Source: CAYLQA01 sp964385695 (GTDB lineage: Bacteria; Desulfobacterota; Desulfobulbia; Desulfobulbales; Desulfurivibrionaceae). From it: a stretch of 21,732 nucleotides of DNA. The translations under genes and the position numbers were made by a program. The notes below the pieces were generated by a model. It worked only from the letters and a program-made list of their open reading frames with translations, was not told where the DNA came from and did not search any database. Where the stretch lies: positions 1 to 21,732 of the forward strand of contig CAYLQA010000050.1 in the NCBI GenBank assembly GCA_964385695.1, given 5' to 3'. Positions 7,758-15,536 of the stretch are shown here, in pieces; the first letter of the stretch is position 1, and each line of letters opens with the position of its first letter.

Positions 7758-9980
7758 GGCGTCGATGATGGCGTTGTAGGTCGCACTCGGACGCATGGCC
7801 TGGTTGGCCTTTCCCTCATCCGGGCGGAAGTAGCCGCCGATATCCATGGCACTGCCCTGACAGGAGATAAGCTCGTCCACAATCTTAGCCTCGTTGGCCG
7901 CAAGATCCGCAGCCGCTTTACCAAAACGGGCCTGCACCTCCGTGTCTTCACCCTGCTCGGCCAGGGCCTGGGCCCAGTAAAGGGCCAGGTAAAAATGGCT
8001 GCCCCGGGTATCAAGCTCATTCACCTTGCGGGAAGGAGATTTTTCGTTTTCCAGAAACTTGCCGATGGCCGCATCAAGGGTTTTGGCCAAGAGTGCCGCC
8101 TTCTCGTTATTAAAGGTTGCAGCGATATGCTCGAAAGAGGGAACCAGGGCGCAGAACTCACCGAGTGAATCCCAGCGCAGGTGGCCTTCCTTTACAAACT
8201 GCTGCACATGCTTGGGCGCGGAACCGCCCGCCCCGGTCTCAAACAGGCCGCCGCCATTCATCAGCGGCACAATGGAGAGCATCTTGGCGCTGGTGCCAAG
8301 CTCCAGGATGGGAAAGAGGTCGGTGAGATAATCACGTAGCACATTACCGGTTACGGCAATGGTATCCTCACCCTTTCTGATGCGCTCAAGGGCGAAACGC
8401 ATGGCCTCAACCGGCTGCATGATGCGGACATCCAGGCCCGAGGTATCGTGGTTTGGCAGGTACTGGTTGACCTTGGCGATAATCTCGGCATCGTGGCCGC
8501 GATTTTCATCGAGCCAGAAGATGGCCGGAGCGCCGCTTGCGCGGGCTCGATTGACTGCCAGCTTGACCCAATCCTGGATGGGCAGGTCCTTGGTCTGGCA
8601 GCTTCTGAAGATATCGCCCTCTTCCACCGCCTGCTCAAGAATGGTCTCGCCGGAGGCGGTATCAACGATGCGAACCGTGCCGTTTGCAGGCGCCTCAAAG
8701 GTCTTGTCGTGGGAGCCGTACTCCTCTGCCTTTTGGGCCATCAGACCGACATTGGAGACGCTGCCCATGGTGGCCGGGTCAAAGGCGCCGTTTTTCAGGC
8801 AATCCTCAACAACCTCCTGGTAGATCGTGGCGTAGCAGCGGTCCGGGACCATGGCGATGGTGTCGTGCAGTGCATCGTCCGGCCCCCACATTCTGCCGCC
8901 GTCGCGGATAAACACCGGCATGGAGGCATCGATGATCACATCGTTGGGCACATGCAGGTTGGTGATGCCGCGGCTTGAATCCACCATGGCCAGCTCACAA
9001 TTGGTTTTATAGCAGGCCATGATATCCGCCTCGATCTCGGCCCGCTCCGCTTCAGGCAGGCTCTCGATCCTGGCGTAGAGGTCGGACAGTCCGTTGTTGA
9101 CGTTCACGCCCAGCTTTTCGATAACCGCCCCATGCTTGGCAAACACATCTTTATAAAAGACTGAGACACAGTGGCCGAACATGATGGGGTCGGAGACCTT
9201 CATCATGGTCGCCTTGAGATGGAGCGAGAGGAGCAGGCCATCGTTTTTGGCCGCCTCAATCTGCTCGGCAAAGAATGTGCGCAGGGCGCGGACATTCATG
9301 ACCGAGGTGTCAAGGACCTCGCCTGCCAACAGTGGCGTGCTCTCCTTGAGTACGGTGACGCTTCCATCCTCGCTAACCGCCTCAATGCGGACATCGCAGT
9401 CCTGTTGCACGGCAGTGGATTTCTCACTGGCGTAGAAATCTCCACCCGTCATATGGGCGACCCGTGATTTTGATACCTCGGGCCACTGCTTCATCATCCG
9501 GTGGGGGTTTTTGCGGCCAAACTCCTTGACCGAGGCGGCTGCCCGCCTGTCGGAGTTTCCTTCACGCAGCACCGGGTTGACCGCACTGCCAAGCACCTTG
9601 GCAAAGCGGGCGTGCAGCTCTTTTTCCTCGTCGGTTTTTGGCTCTTCTGGATAATTGGGAATATCATAGCCCTTCTCCTGCAGCTCCTTGACAGCCCCTT
9701 GCAGCTGGGGAATGGAGGCGCTGATATTGGGCAGCTTGATGATGTTGGTCTCGGCCAATTTGGCTAATCTCCCCAGCTCGCTGAGGTAATCGGGTATCTT
9801 TTGGCTCTCTGTCAGCTTGTCGGGAAAGTTGGCGATGATTCTCCCGGACAGGGAGATATCATTTTTTTCAACGGACACGCCGGACCCCTTGGTATATGCC
9901 TGGAGCACGGGAAGTAAGGAGTAGGTTGCCAGGGCCGGTGCTTCATCCACTTCAGTGTATATGATTCGTTGCGTTGCCAT
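7752..9980 (-). CDS. icd: Monomeric NADP-dependent isocitrate dehydrogenase
   Basis: This enzyme oxidatively decarboxylates isocitrate to 2-oxoglutarate with NADP+ in the cytoplasm (TCA cycle). It belongs to the large monomeric IDH family, unrelated in length to the dimeric 420-residue Icd. The protein is 742 residues, the usual family size. The N-terminus has the family sequence DEAPALATYSLLPVLQAYT, and DISLSGRIIANFPD follows. S132, N135, R139 and R145, in the segment GSAVNPVLREGNSDRR, match substrate-binding positions known in the Azotobacter enzyme (recalled, not computed). The C-terminus includes GSAMDIGGYFRPD. The open frame extends 46 codons upstream, but the family N-terminus and a GAAGGAAAA ribosome site fix the ATG at 9980. 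It is divergent from hemerythrin, and two hairpin terminators follow it. Confidence 0.97.
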   Translation of the reverse strand: MATQRIIYTEVDEAPALATYSLLPVLQAYTKGSGVSVEKNDISLSGRIIANFPDKLTESQKIPDYLSELGRLAKLAETNIIKLPNISASIPQLQGAVKELQEKGYDIPNYPEEPKTDEEKELHARFAKVLGSAVNPVLREGNSDRRAAASVKEFGRKNPHRMMKQWPEVSKSRVAHMTGGDFYASEKSTAVQQDCDVRIEAVSEDGSVTVLKESTPLLAGEVLDTSVMNVRALRTFFAEQIEAAKNDGLLLSLHLKATMMKVSDPIMFGHCVSVFYKDVFAKHGAVIEKLGVNVNNGLSDLYARIESLPEAERAEIEADIMACYKTNCELAMVDSSRGITNLHVPNDVIIDASMPVFIRDGGRMWGPDDALHDTIAMVPDRCYATIYQEVVEDCLKNGAFDPATMGSVSNVGLMAQKAEEYGSHDKTFEAPANGTVRIVDTASGETILEQAVEEGDIFRSCQTKDLPIQDWVKLAVNRARASGAPAIFWLDENRGHDAEIIAKVNQYLPNHDTSGLDVRIMQPVEAMRFALERIRKGEDTIAVTGNVLRDYLTDLFPILELGTSAKMLSIVPLMNGGGLFETGAGGSAPKHVQQFVKEGHLRWDSLGEFCALVPSFEHIAATFNNEKAALLAKTLDAAIGKFLENEKSPSRKVNELDTRGSHFYLALYWAQALAEQGEDTEVQARFGKAAADLAANEAKIVDELISCQGSAMDIGGYFRPDEGKANQAMRPSATYNAIIDAL

Positions 9981-10147
9981 ATCTTTTCCTTCGTTTTTGT
10001 ACTTGATCAGAGGGTTAAAAAACACTCCCGGCAGCCATGGAGTATCATATAAGAGATGCTTCTGCCGAGACATTGGTCGAAACTTAGAAGCATTAGCATA
10101 TACCGTTTGGGATTGCAATTAGCATATTGCCCTGTCAAGTGCTTGGC

Positions 10148-10174
10148 TTGCCCGAAAAGGCTTTCGGATATACT
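10148..10174 (+). promoter_or_regulatory. Possible promoter with internal palindrome upstream of hemerythrin
   Basis: TATACT (10169-10174) is a good -10 hexamer. The only nearby -35 candidate, TTGCCC (10148-10153), has a short 15-base spacer. The spacer is largely a perfect palindrome, CCGAAA-AGGC-TTTCGG (10152-10167). That layout suggests an operator for a regulator controlling the hemerythrin operon, but neither element is proven. Confidence 0.35.
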
Positions 10175-10264
10175 TATTCCTTTCCCCTAAAAAATATTCC
10201 CCTTTCCACTTTTTCTCTCTGCTAATCTGAAATTAGTGTGAGTGGTTAAAAACCCTACGGAAGC

Positions 10265-10684
10265 ATGAAGGCCATGGAAAAGTTTGTCTGGGCGGAAGAA
10301 TACAGCATCAGCAAGAGCGAAATTGATCAAGAGCACCAAAAACTCTTCGCCCTTGCCAACGACATGCTCAAATTAGCCGACCAGGGGGAGGAGGTGACCA
10401 AGGTCAAGGAGGCCATTGTGGCTCTATATGACTATGCCAAGGTCCACTTTGGCAATGAAGAAAAATTCATGGAAGAGGTTTATTACCGAGACTTACCCCA
10501 TCACAAAAGGCTGCACGACAACATTATTTCCGAGATGAACACCATCATGAAACACAGCGGAAGCCTCGACTCTGTGGTATATAAGTTCAAACGTCTCATG
10601 TGCGCCTGGGCCACGAAGCATATTCCGCAGGAAGACACCAGAATTATACCTTCTCTCAAAATTGCCGGTAAAGGATCTCCATGA
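10265..10684 (+). CDS. Bacteriohemerythrin
   Basis: This is a non-heme di-iron oxygen-binding protein of 139 residues, cytoplasmic, probably for oxygen sensing, buffering or delivery. All seven expected iron ligands can be placed: H24 in DQEHQKLF, H61 and E65 in HFGNEEKFM, H80 and H84 in HHKRLH, and H119 and D124 in HIPQED. The domain fills nearly the whole protein, with no methyl-accepting or signalling domain attached. A second ATG three codons in (10274) has better spacing to the GGAAG at 10259-10263 and may be the real start. Its end overlaps the response regulator start by four bases (ATGA), indicating translational coupling. That makes oxygen-linked signalling a reasonable inference. 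Confidence 0.95.
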   Translation: MKAMEKFVWAEEYSISKSEIDQEHQKLFALANDMLKLADQGEEVTKVKEAIVALYDYAKVHFGNEEKFMEEVYYRDLPHHKRLHDNIISEMNTIMKHSGSLDSVVYKFKRLMCAWATKHIPQEDTRIIPSLKIAGKGSP

Positions 10685-11091
10685 AAACACTCCTTGTTGA
10701 GGACGATTTTACTTCCCGAAAGTTGATGAATGCCCTTCTGGCCAAGTTCGGTGAGGTTGATATCGCCGCAAATGGCCAAGAGGCTATCGATGCGGTCAAA
10801 ATTTCCCTTGAAGAACATCAGCCCTATGACTTGATCTGTCTTGATATCATGATGCCCGGCAAAAACGGCCTCCAGGCCCTCAAGGAAATCCGCGCCCTGG
10901 AAACCGAAAATCACATACCTTCGGAAAAAGGGGTCAAGGTCATAATGGTCACAGCCCTGGGCGACAAGAAAATGGTGGTCGAGGCGGCACGCCACGGATG
11001 CAGCGCCTACATCATCAAGCCTGTGACAAAATCCCGGCTCCATGAAGAAATGGAAAATATCGGCCTGATCTCCAGTGAACAAGCAAAATAA
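10681..11091 (+). CDS. Receiver-only (CheY-like) response regulator
   Basis: This is a single phosphoacceptor receiver domain of 136 residues with no output domain. The acidic pocket is E7, D8 and D9, the phosphoacceptor is D55 in CLDIMMPG, the switch threonine is T91 in MVTALGD, and the conserved lysine is K113 in YIIKPV. It overlaps the hemerythrin stop by four bases and is overlapped at its 3' end by a small Cys-rich ORF. No histidine kinase is encoded nearby, so its phosphodonor must be elsewhere. The neighbouring hemerythrin suggests, but does not prove, an oxygen- or taxis-related role. Confidence 0.95.
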   Translation: MKTLLVEDDFTSRKLMNALLAKFGEVDIAANGQEAIDAVKISLEEHQPYDLICLDIMMPGKNGLQALKEIRALETENHIPSEKGVKVIMVTALGDKKMVVEAARHGCSAYIIKPVTKSRLHEEMENIGLISSEQAK

Positions 11092-11242
11092 CGATACGCA
11101 GCCCGAACCAAAGGCTGATCACCAGGAAACCTGTAACCTTTGCGGCAGAGCCTTTGCCATAAAAGAGCTTTCCTGGGAGTCCAAAGGGCTGCTCTGCCGG
11201 GACTGCAAGCTTGAAGAAAAAAGCTGCGGCTGCAGCGACTGA
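11075..11242 (+). CDS. Small Cys-rich zinc-ribbon-like protein (55 residues)
   Basis: A GTG-started ORF of 55 codons overlaps the end of the response regulator gene by 17 bases. It encodes two CxxC knuckles, CNLC (residues 20-23) and CRDC (41-44), with a CGC (51-53) near the C-terminus. That pattern is typical of a small metal-binding (zinc ribbon or rubredoxin-like) fold. The N-terminal 19 residues are polar. No strong ribosome site is visible, which fits translational coupling to the upstream gene. Its reality rests on the ordered cysteine pairs and its tight placement within the operon. Function unknown. Confidence 0.65.
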   Translation: MNKQNNDTQPEPKADHQETCNLCGRAFAIKELSWESKGLLCRDCKLEEKSCGCSD

Positions 11243-11280
11243 CCCGGCCACACTCTGATCACATGGCAAAGGATTCTCAT

Positions 11281-11670
11281 ATGTCCAAGAAACCCCATAC
11301 CGTCCCGCGCTTTACCATTATTGCCTTCATGGTCATCGGCCTGGTTTCCGCCATATCCTTTCGAACCCTGACCATTGTCCATGCCCTGCGCCCGGAGTGG
11401 ATGCGGGGGATCTGGTATTTCGGCGTTATCGGCTACATCCTCTTTTTTGCCTACCGCTACTACATCTCGATCAAGCGCAAACGGGCCATAGCCGAAAACC
11501 GCCTCCAGGAAAAGGTGACAAACGGTGCGCTGAGCGATGATGATCGCGAGCTGATCAACTATGTGCTGGCCTCGATCATGAAGTCCAAGGAAAACATCAA
11601 CTACCTCTTCATCTTTGCCATGTCCATCATCGCCATTGTGGTGGATATTTTTCTTAACTTGCAGGGGTAG
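11281..11670 (+). CDS. Small integral membrane protein of unknown function
   Basis: This 129-residue protein has three likely membrane helices (about residues 10-32, 43-63 and 107-126). A basic, charged segment lies between the second and third helices (IKRKRAIAENRLQEK from 64), which would be cytoplasmic. I do not recognise a family. An earlier in-frame ATG exists at 11263, but AAAGGA at 11268-11273 is ideally spaced for the ATG at 11281. The next gene starts five bases after its stop, so it is part of the same operon. Confidence 0.8.
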   Translation: MSKKPHTVPRFTIIAFMVIGLVSAISFRTLTIVHALRPEWMRGIWYFGVIGYILFFAYRYYISIKRKRAIAENRLQEKVTNGALSDDDRELINYVLASIMKSKENINYLFIFAMSIIAIVVDIFLNLQG

Positions 11671-11675
11671 GACCA

Positions 11676-12218
11676 ATGAGCGGAAGCGGTGTAAAACATC
11701 TGCCCATTGTCGGCATCATGGGCTCGGGCAGCGAATCCCACGCGGACAAGGCCGTACCTTTAGGCCGCTGGTTGGCCAACTTGGGGGTGCACCTGCTCAC
11801 CGGTGGTGGTGGCGGGGTCATGGCCGCAGTGAGCCAGGCCTTTGCCGAAACACGAGAGAGGCAAGGGCTGGTAATCGGCATCCTGCCGGGTGAGGATTCC
11901 GCCTCCGGGTATAAGGCCAAGGCGGGCTATCCCAACCCCTGGGTGGAAATCCCCATATTCACCCATCTTCCCCTCAGTGGGCAGCAAGGGGAAGAGCCCC
12001 TCTCCCGCAACCATATCAATATCCTCTCATCCCAGGTCATCGTTGCCTTACCCGGTGGTGCAGGCACAGCAAGCGAAATCCATCTCGCACAAAAACACCA
12101 TCGACCACTCATCGCCTTTACCGATCAGCAAGACGACATCCCGAATCTGCCGACCAGCACTCCCTGGTCCGACAACCTTGATACGACCAAAGATTTTACC
12201 CTCTCCCACCTGCCTTGA
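11676..12218 (+). CDS. LOG/SLOG-family Rossmann-fold protein (TIGR00725-like)
   Basis: This 180-residue cytoplasmic protein has the glycine-rich nucleotide-binding signature of the LOG/molybdenum-cofactor-carrier-like group: VGIMGSGS near 12-19, TGGGGGVM at 42-49, SRNHINILSS at 110-119 and PGGAGTASE at 126-134. The last motif matches the PGGxGTxxE site of lysine-decarboxylase-like (LOG) proteins, which cleave or bind nucleotides. Whether this one is a phosphoribohydrolase, a cofactor carrier or a nucleotide sensor cannot be decided here. It starts five bases after the membrane protein gene. It is the last gene of the group before a 190-base gap. Confidence 0.85.
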   Translation: MSGSGVKHLPIVGIMGSGSESHADKAVPLGRWLANLGVHLLTGGGGGVMAAVSQAFAETRERQGLVIGILPGEDSASGYKAKAGYPNPWVEIPIFTHLPLSGQQGEEPLSRNHINILSSQVIVALPGGAGTASEIHLAQKHHRPLIAFTDQQDDIPNLPTSTPWSDNLDTTKDFTLSHLP

Positions 12219-12245
12219 TTTTGCCGCAACAAAAAGAGGAGCACT

Positions 12246-12377
12246 ATGAAGATTGGTGGTGGCAACATCCTTTCATTTTCGCTGGCCCTATACCGTGCAA
12301 GAGGAGCGGGCCTAACAAAAATAAAATTATATAAGGCCTTGTTTATTCGTTCTGATTTGTATAAAAAAACTCCTTGA
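12246..12377 (+). CDS. Possible 43-residue basic small ORF ahead of the diguanylate cyclase gene
   Basis: An ATG preceded by a strong AAGAGGAG ribosome site opens a 43-codon frame. The product would be small and basic (several Lys and Arg), with a glycine-rich start and no recognised motif. It ends 31 bases before the diguanylate cyclase start and may be a leader peptide or a small regulator. Only the ribosome site and the position support it; the codon content is not convincing. Confidence 0.35.
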   Translation: MKIGGGNILSFSLALYRARGAGLTKIKLYKALFIRSDLYKKTP

Positions 12378-12408
12378 GGGGCCATGTATTGCAAGGCAGG
12401 AAGTATCG

Positions 12409-14112
12409 ATGAAAAAAATTCTGGTTGTTGATAATCACCCGGTTATTCTCAAACTCTTGCTGGATTTCCTGGAAACGGAAGGACACGAGGTGGTAACCGC
12501 AGAAGATGGTTTGAGCGCTTTGGAGTTACTCAAATCCTTTTCGCCGGATATCGTCTTTACCGACCTGATCATGCCCAATATCAGCGGGGAAAAACTCTGC
12601 CAGGTCATCCGCAGCCGCCCTGAGTTGAGCGATATCTTCATCATTGTCTACTCTGCCAGCGTTGTTGAGGCCGAGCCCGAGTTTGCCGATTTCGGAGCGC
12701 ACGCCTGTATTGCCAAAGGCCCTTTTAAAAACACGGAAAAACACGTCCGGACCGTAATCGAACATATCGACAACGGCACCACCGGTGAAATAGCCAACAC
12801 CATCCTTGGCAGCGAAGAGGTCTACAAGCGACGCATCACCTCGGAGCTGCTCTTTTCCAAACGTCATTACGAGATCATCTTTGATTCCATGCCCGAAGGG
12901 GTGGTGGAGTTCACCTTTGATTTCAAAATCTTCCACGCCAATGCCGCGGCCTTTGAGCTCTGCGGCATAGCCGAAGAAAATCTCCTGGCCTCGAACTTTC
13001 TTGATTTATTCAAGTCCGAAACCCGCTCCCGCATTCACGAACTGCTCATCAATCTCCATGACTCCCCGGCCATGGTTGATGAGCGCCAACCGGTCATCTT
13101 GAACGGCAGCCTGGTTTCCATAAACTTTTTGCCCATCAGGGATGGCGACCACGAATTTATCGTGGCCATCATGCGCAACCTCACCGAAAAAAAAGAGACC
13201 GAAAAAGAGCTTAATTTACTCAAGCACCAACAGGAGCGTATCCTTAATGCCGTGGCCGAGGGGGTTATCGGTGTGGATCAGCATGGGGTGACCACCTTTG
13301 TCAACCCATCCGCTACCCAGATGCTGGGTCTGAGCCAGGCACATCTTATCGGGAATAATTTGCACGAAATTGTCCATCACTCCCGGCCCGATGGCACCAG
13401 TATCAACCAAGAAGACTGTCCGATCTGCTGCTCGATTCAGGACGGGATCAGCAGAAAGGGCACGGACTTTTTCTTTCGCCTAGACGGCAGCTGTTTTCCC
13501 ATCTCCTATGCCTGCACTCCCGTGGTAGAGGATTATGATGTGATGGGGGCGGTACTCACCTTTTCCGATATTACCGCGCGAAAAAAATATGAGGAAAAAC
13601 TACGCAAAACAGTCATTACTGACTCGCTTACCGGGCTTTTTAACCGGCGTGGCTTTATGACCATGGCCGACCAACTTATCAAAATTTCCGTGCGCGATAA
13701 GATTGACTTGCTCCTCATGTATATCGACTTTGACAACATGAAGTGGATCAACGACAACCTGGGGCATGCCACAGGTGATCAGGCACTGGTGGAGGTCGGA
13801 GTATTGCTGCGAGATACCTTCCGCCAGGCAGATATCATTGCCCGTATCGGTGGTGATGAGTTTGTCGTCCTTTTTACAGACACCACCAACTTCAGCCAGG
13901 AAAAAACTATTACTGAACGCCTCTGTAAAAACGTTGCCTCTGTCGGCAGGCAGGAAAACCGGCGCTACCCTCTTTCCATCAGCTTCGGACTGGCCCGCTA
14001 TGATCATGACTCACCCTGCTCCATGGATGAGCTGCTCAGCGATGCCGACAGGGCCATGTACAAAAACAAAGAGCAAAGAAAGAAGAACCACAAAGACGGT
14101 TACAAGAACTGA
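12409..14112 (+). CDS. Receiver-PAS-PAS-GGDEF diguanylate cyclase
   Basis: This 567-residue cytoplasmic response regulator makes cyclic-di-GMP from two GTP. Domains in order: a receiver at 1-120 (phosphoacceptor D52 in FTDLIMP, conserved K103); PAS 1 at about 150-260; PAS 2 at about 275-395, with the cysteine cluster CPICC at 337-341; and GGDEF at about 400-565. The GGDEF active site is intact (GGDEF at 481-485). The inhibitory RxxD site (RQAD, 472-475) lies the canonical five residues before it, so product inhibition is expected. The PAS ligands are unknown. No EAL domain is present. It is preceded by a 190-base gap and is not tightly coupled to the hemerythrin operon. Confidence 0.95.
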   Translation: MKKILVVDNHPVILKLLLDFLETEGHEVVTAEDGLSALELLKSFSPDIVFTDLIMPNISGEKLCQVIRSRPELSDIFIIVYSASVVEAEPEFADFGAHACIAKGPFKNTEKHVRTVIEHIDNGTTGEIANTILGSEEVYKRRITSELLFSKRHYEIIFDSMPEGVVEFTFDFKIFHANAAAFELCGIAEENLLASNFLDLFKSETRSRIHELLINLHDSPAMVDERQPVILNGSLVSINFLPIRDGDHEFIVAIMRNLTEKKETEKELNLLKHQQERILNAVAEGVIGVDQHGVTTFVNPSATQMLGLSQAHLIGNNLHEIVHHSRPDGTSINQEDCPICCSIQDGISRKGTDFFFRLDGSCFPISYACTPVVEDYDVMGAVLTFSDITARKKYEEKLRKTVITDSLTGLFNRRGFMTMADQLIKISVRDKIDLLLMYIDFDNMKWINDNLGHATGDQALVEVGVLLRDTFRQADIIARIGGDEFVVLFTDTTNFSQEKTITERLCKNVASVGRQENRRYPLSISFGLARYDHDSPCSMDELLSDADRAMYKNKEQRKKNHKDGYKN

Positions 14113-14174
14113 CCCTCCCCCAACCCCGTCCCTAGCCCCCTCTAACATCTCGCAAACTTTTTCATTTTTTTCGG

Positions 14175-14217
14175 TTGCTATTTTCAAACTTCTGATATAG
14201 TAATAGTTATCATTAAC
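14175..14217 (+). promoter_or_regulatory. Promoter with overlapping Fur-box-like operator
   Basis: TTGCTA (14175-14180) and TATAGT (14196-14201), the latter preceded by an extended TGA, form a plausible extended -10 promoter. Overlapping it at 14199-14217 is a 19-base element. Its reverse complement, GTTAATGATAACTATTACT, matches the classic Fur consensus GATAATGATAATCATTATC at 14 of 19 positions (counted by hand). Placement over the -10 region would allow iron-dependent repression of the desulforedoxin/rubredoxin pair. Confidence 0.45.
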
Positions 14218-14243
14218 AACCCAATCATATCCGGGGGGATATT

Positions 14244-14570
14244 ATGCAAATCACAGTTGATAAGAATGTTGTTGAGTTCAAGCCTGCAGATGCACAGGAA
14301 ACTGCTGCCATGGAAACATTGTGGCGGATAATGGTGGACTGCATGAAGGATAATAAAAAGCTCGAGCCCATCGGCGAGTATGTGCCCAGTAAGGAGAACC
14401 TGGCCCGCTTTGTCTTGGAGGGAGTACCTGGCGGAAAAACCCAATGGTCCGAGCAAAAGGCGGCAAGCGACAATACGTACTACTGCGCGGTGTGCAACAA
14501 GTACATGAACGTCACTGCCGGCAATGAGCTGCCCTACTGCTGCGGCAGCGTCATGGAAACCATGGATTAA
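14244..14570 (+). CDS. Protein with C-terminal desulforedoxin-type Fe(Cys)4 domain
   Basis: In this 108-residue cytoplasmic protein, residues 1-75 are unrecognised. The last 30 residues carry C81-x2-C84 and C99-C100-G followed by a methionine (PYCCGSVME). That is the desulforedoxin pattern CxxC...CCGxxM, as in desulforedoxin and the N-terminus of desulfoferrodoxin. It is expected to bind one iron through four cysteines. The start has a strong GGGGGGAT ribosome site. It lies 79 bases upstream of rubredoxin, making an iron-protein pair with a possible shared Fur-type control site. It probably acts in electron transfer or oxidative stress defence. Confidence 0.8.
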   Translation: MQITVDKNVVEFKPADAQETAAMETLWRIMVDCMKDNKKLEPIGEYVPSKENLARFVLEGVPGGKTQWSEQKAASDNTYYCAVCNKYMNVTAGNELPYCCGSVMETMD

Positions 14571-14649
14571 TTGATTATTTTGCCAGAAAAAATTTGCTAT
14601 AAGATGGTAATGGCAGCCCCCATTTACCACTCACACAAGGAGTTTCCCA

Positions 14650-14808
14650 ATGGACAAATATGAATGCCCCTGTGGCTATGTGTACGACCCGGCAGAAGGT
14701 GATTTTGAAAACGGCGTTGAAGCAGGCACTGCCTTTGCCGACATCCCGGATGATTGGGTCTGCCCCAAGTGCGGCGCGGAAAAAGAATACTTCTATAAGG
14801 CAGAGTAA
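14650..14808 (+). CDS. Rubredoxin with shortened first cysteine knuckle
   Basis: This is a 52-residue rubredoxin, a one-iron cytoplasmic electron carrier. The family core is clear: GYVYDPAEGD at 9-18, then the PDDW element and the second knuckle CPKCG at 38-42. The first knuckle reads CPCG (C6, C8), so the two cysteines are separated by one residue instead of the usual two (CxxCG). This is read directly from the DNA. AAGGAG at 14636-14641 sits well placed before the ATG. The partner may be the adjacent desulforedoxin-type protein or a rubrerythrin or SOR system elsewhere. Confidence 0.93.
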   Translation: MDKYECPCGYVYDPAEGDFENGVEAGTAFADIPDDWVCPKCGAEKEYFYKAE

Positions 14809-15010
14809 CGTAACGCCGCTTTGTGTTTGATCAGGGTTCTTTTAACCCCCCAATACCCCTTGGAGCCTTCTCCCTCCCTCCCAACGATAGATAAGGTTTC
14901 AGGGGGTATTTTCTTTTCACCTTCCCCACTTCCCATCTTGGCAAGATCCCTTTATACTGGTCCCCGTAGTCAATCGATACCGTCAGCAAGACAATAACCA
15001 GGAGGGTCCC

Positions 15011-15217
15011 ATGCTTTTCACAATCACCTGCGACTATGAGGCCTTTGGCCCCAGCGGCAGGACATTTCAGGTGATGGAGGTCCAGGCCGAAGACGGTACG
15101 GATTACTCCTTTCTTATCAGCCCGGAGAAACCCTATTTCAACCACAGAGAAGTAAAAGAGGACATAGCGAAACAGCTTCAGGTCGAGGTGGATGAGGTAG
15201 AGCTTGAGGAAATCTAA
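15011..15217 (+). CDS. Small acidic protein of unknown function (68 residues)
   Basis: A short ORF with an excellent AGGAGGG ribosome site seven bases before the ATG. The product is acidic, with alternating beta-like and helical stretches, a single cysteine, and a Glu-rich C-terminus (VDEVELEEI). It has no signal peptide or membrane helix. I do not recognise it. The 202 bases before it hold no gene that I can support. Confidence 0.7.
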   Translation: MLFTITCDYEAFGPSGRTFQVMEVQAEDGTDYSFLISPEKPYFNHREVKEDIAKQLQVEVDEVELEEI

Positions 15218-15316
15218 CCCCCCTTCATGCTTTTATTTTCATTTATTCTGAAAAAACAGTACAAACAGTGTGCTGGAGAAAGACAATAAAAAGCCCTCCT
15301 TTACGGGAAGAAACAA

Positions 15317-15523
15317 ATGCAGAACACTTTCTTTATACTCGGCCTGGTCCTTACCTTTGTCGGGCTTGCCGTATCCATCCTCTTTTGGGTGCCCAAGCTG
15401 GTAAACAAAGAACGCCTCAAAGAGCTCCTTGGCCCTAAATACCCGATCATCTACTTTGTCTATTTTAGCAACGGACCAATGCTGGTGGCCCTTGGTGGGT
15501 TGCTTATCTACAAATTCAAGTAG
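15317..15523 (+). CDS. Small two-helix membrane protein (68 residues)
   Basis: Two hydrophobic helices (about residues 4-26 and 45-65) are joined by a basic loop, KLVNKERLKELLGPKY. No family is recognised. It begins after GGGAAG, and a cytochrome c-type gene starts 13 bases after its stop. The two could therefore be a membrane protein plus a periplasmic redox partner. Confidence 0.75.
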   Translation: MQNTFFILGLVLTFVGLAVSILFWVPKLVNKERLKELLGPKYPIIYFVYFSNGPMLVALGGLLIYKFK

Positions 15524-15536
15524 GTTGGCAAAACGA

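Noticed and set aside
9981..10118. 46-codon N-terminal extension of isocitrate dehydrogenase
   Set aside because: The family N-terminus begins at the ATG at 9980, which has its own GAAGG ribosome site; the extension has no family similarity.
10501..11082. 193-codon minus-strand ORF across hemerythrin and the response regulator
   Set aside because: Both plus-strand genes have complete ligand and active-site residues; the antisense frame is a shadow.
11119..11676. 185-codon minus-strand ORF opposite the membrane protein gene
   Set aside because: The plus strand has clean membrane helices and a good ribosome site; the antisense product is of low-complexity composition.
15229..15291. 20-codon ORF between the two 68-residue genes
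   Set aside because: No ribosome site and too short to support without other evidence.
15429..15536. Upstream extension of the small cytochrome c frame
   Set aside because: It overlaps the preceding membrane protein gene and would bury the signal peptide that starts at 15537.
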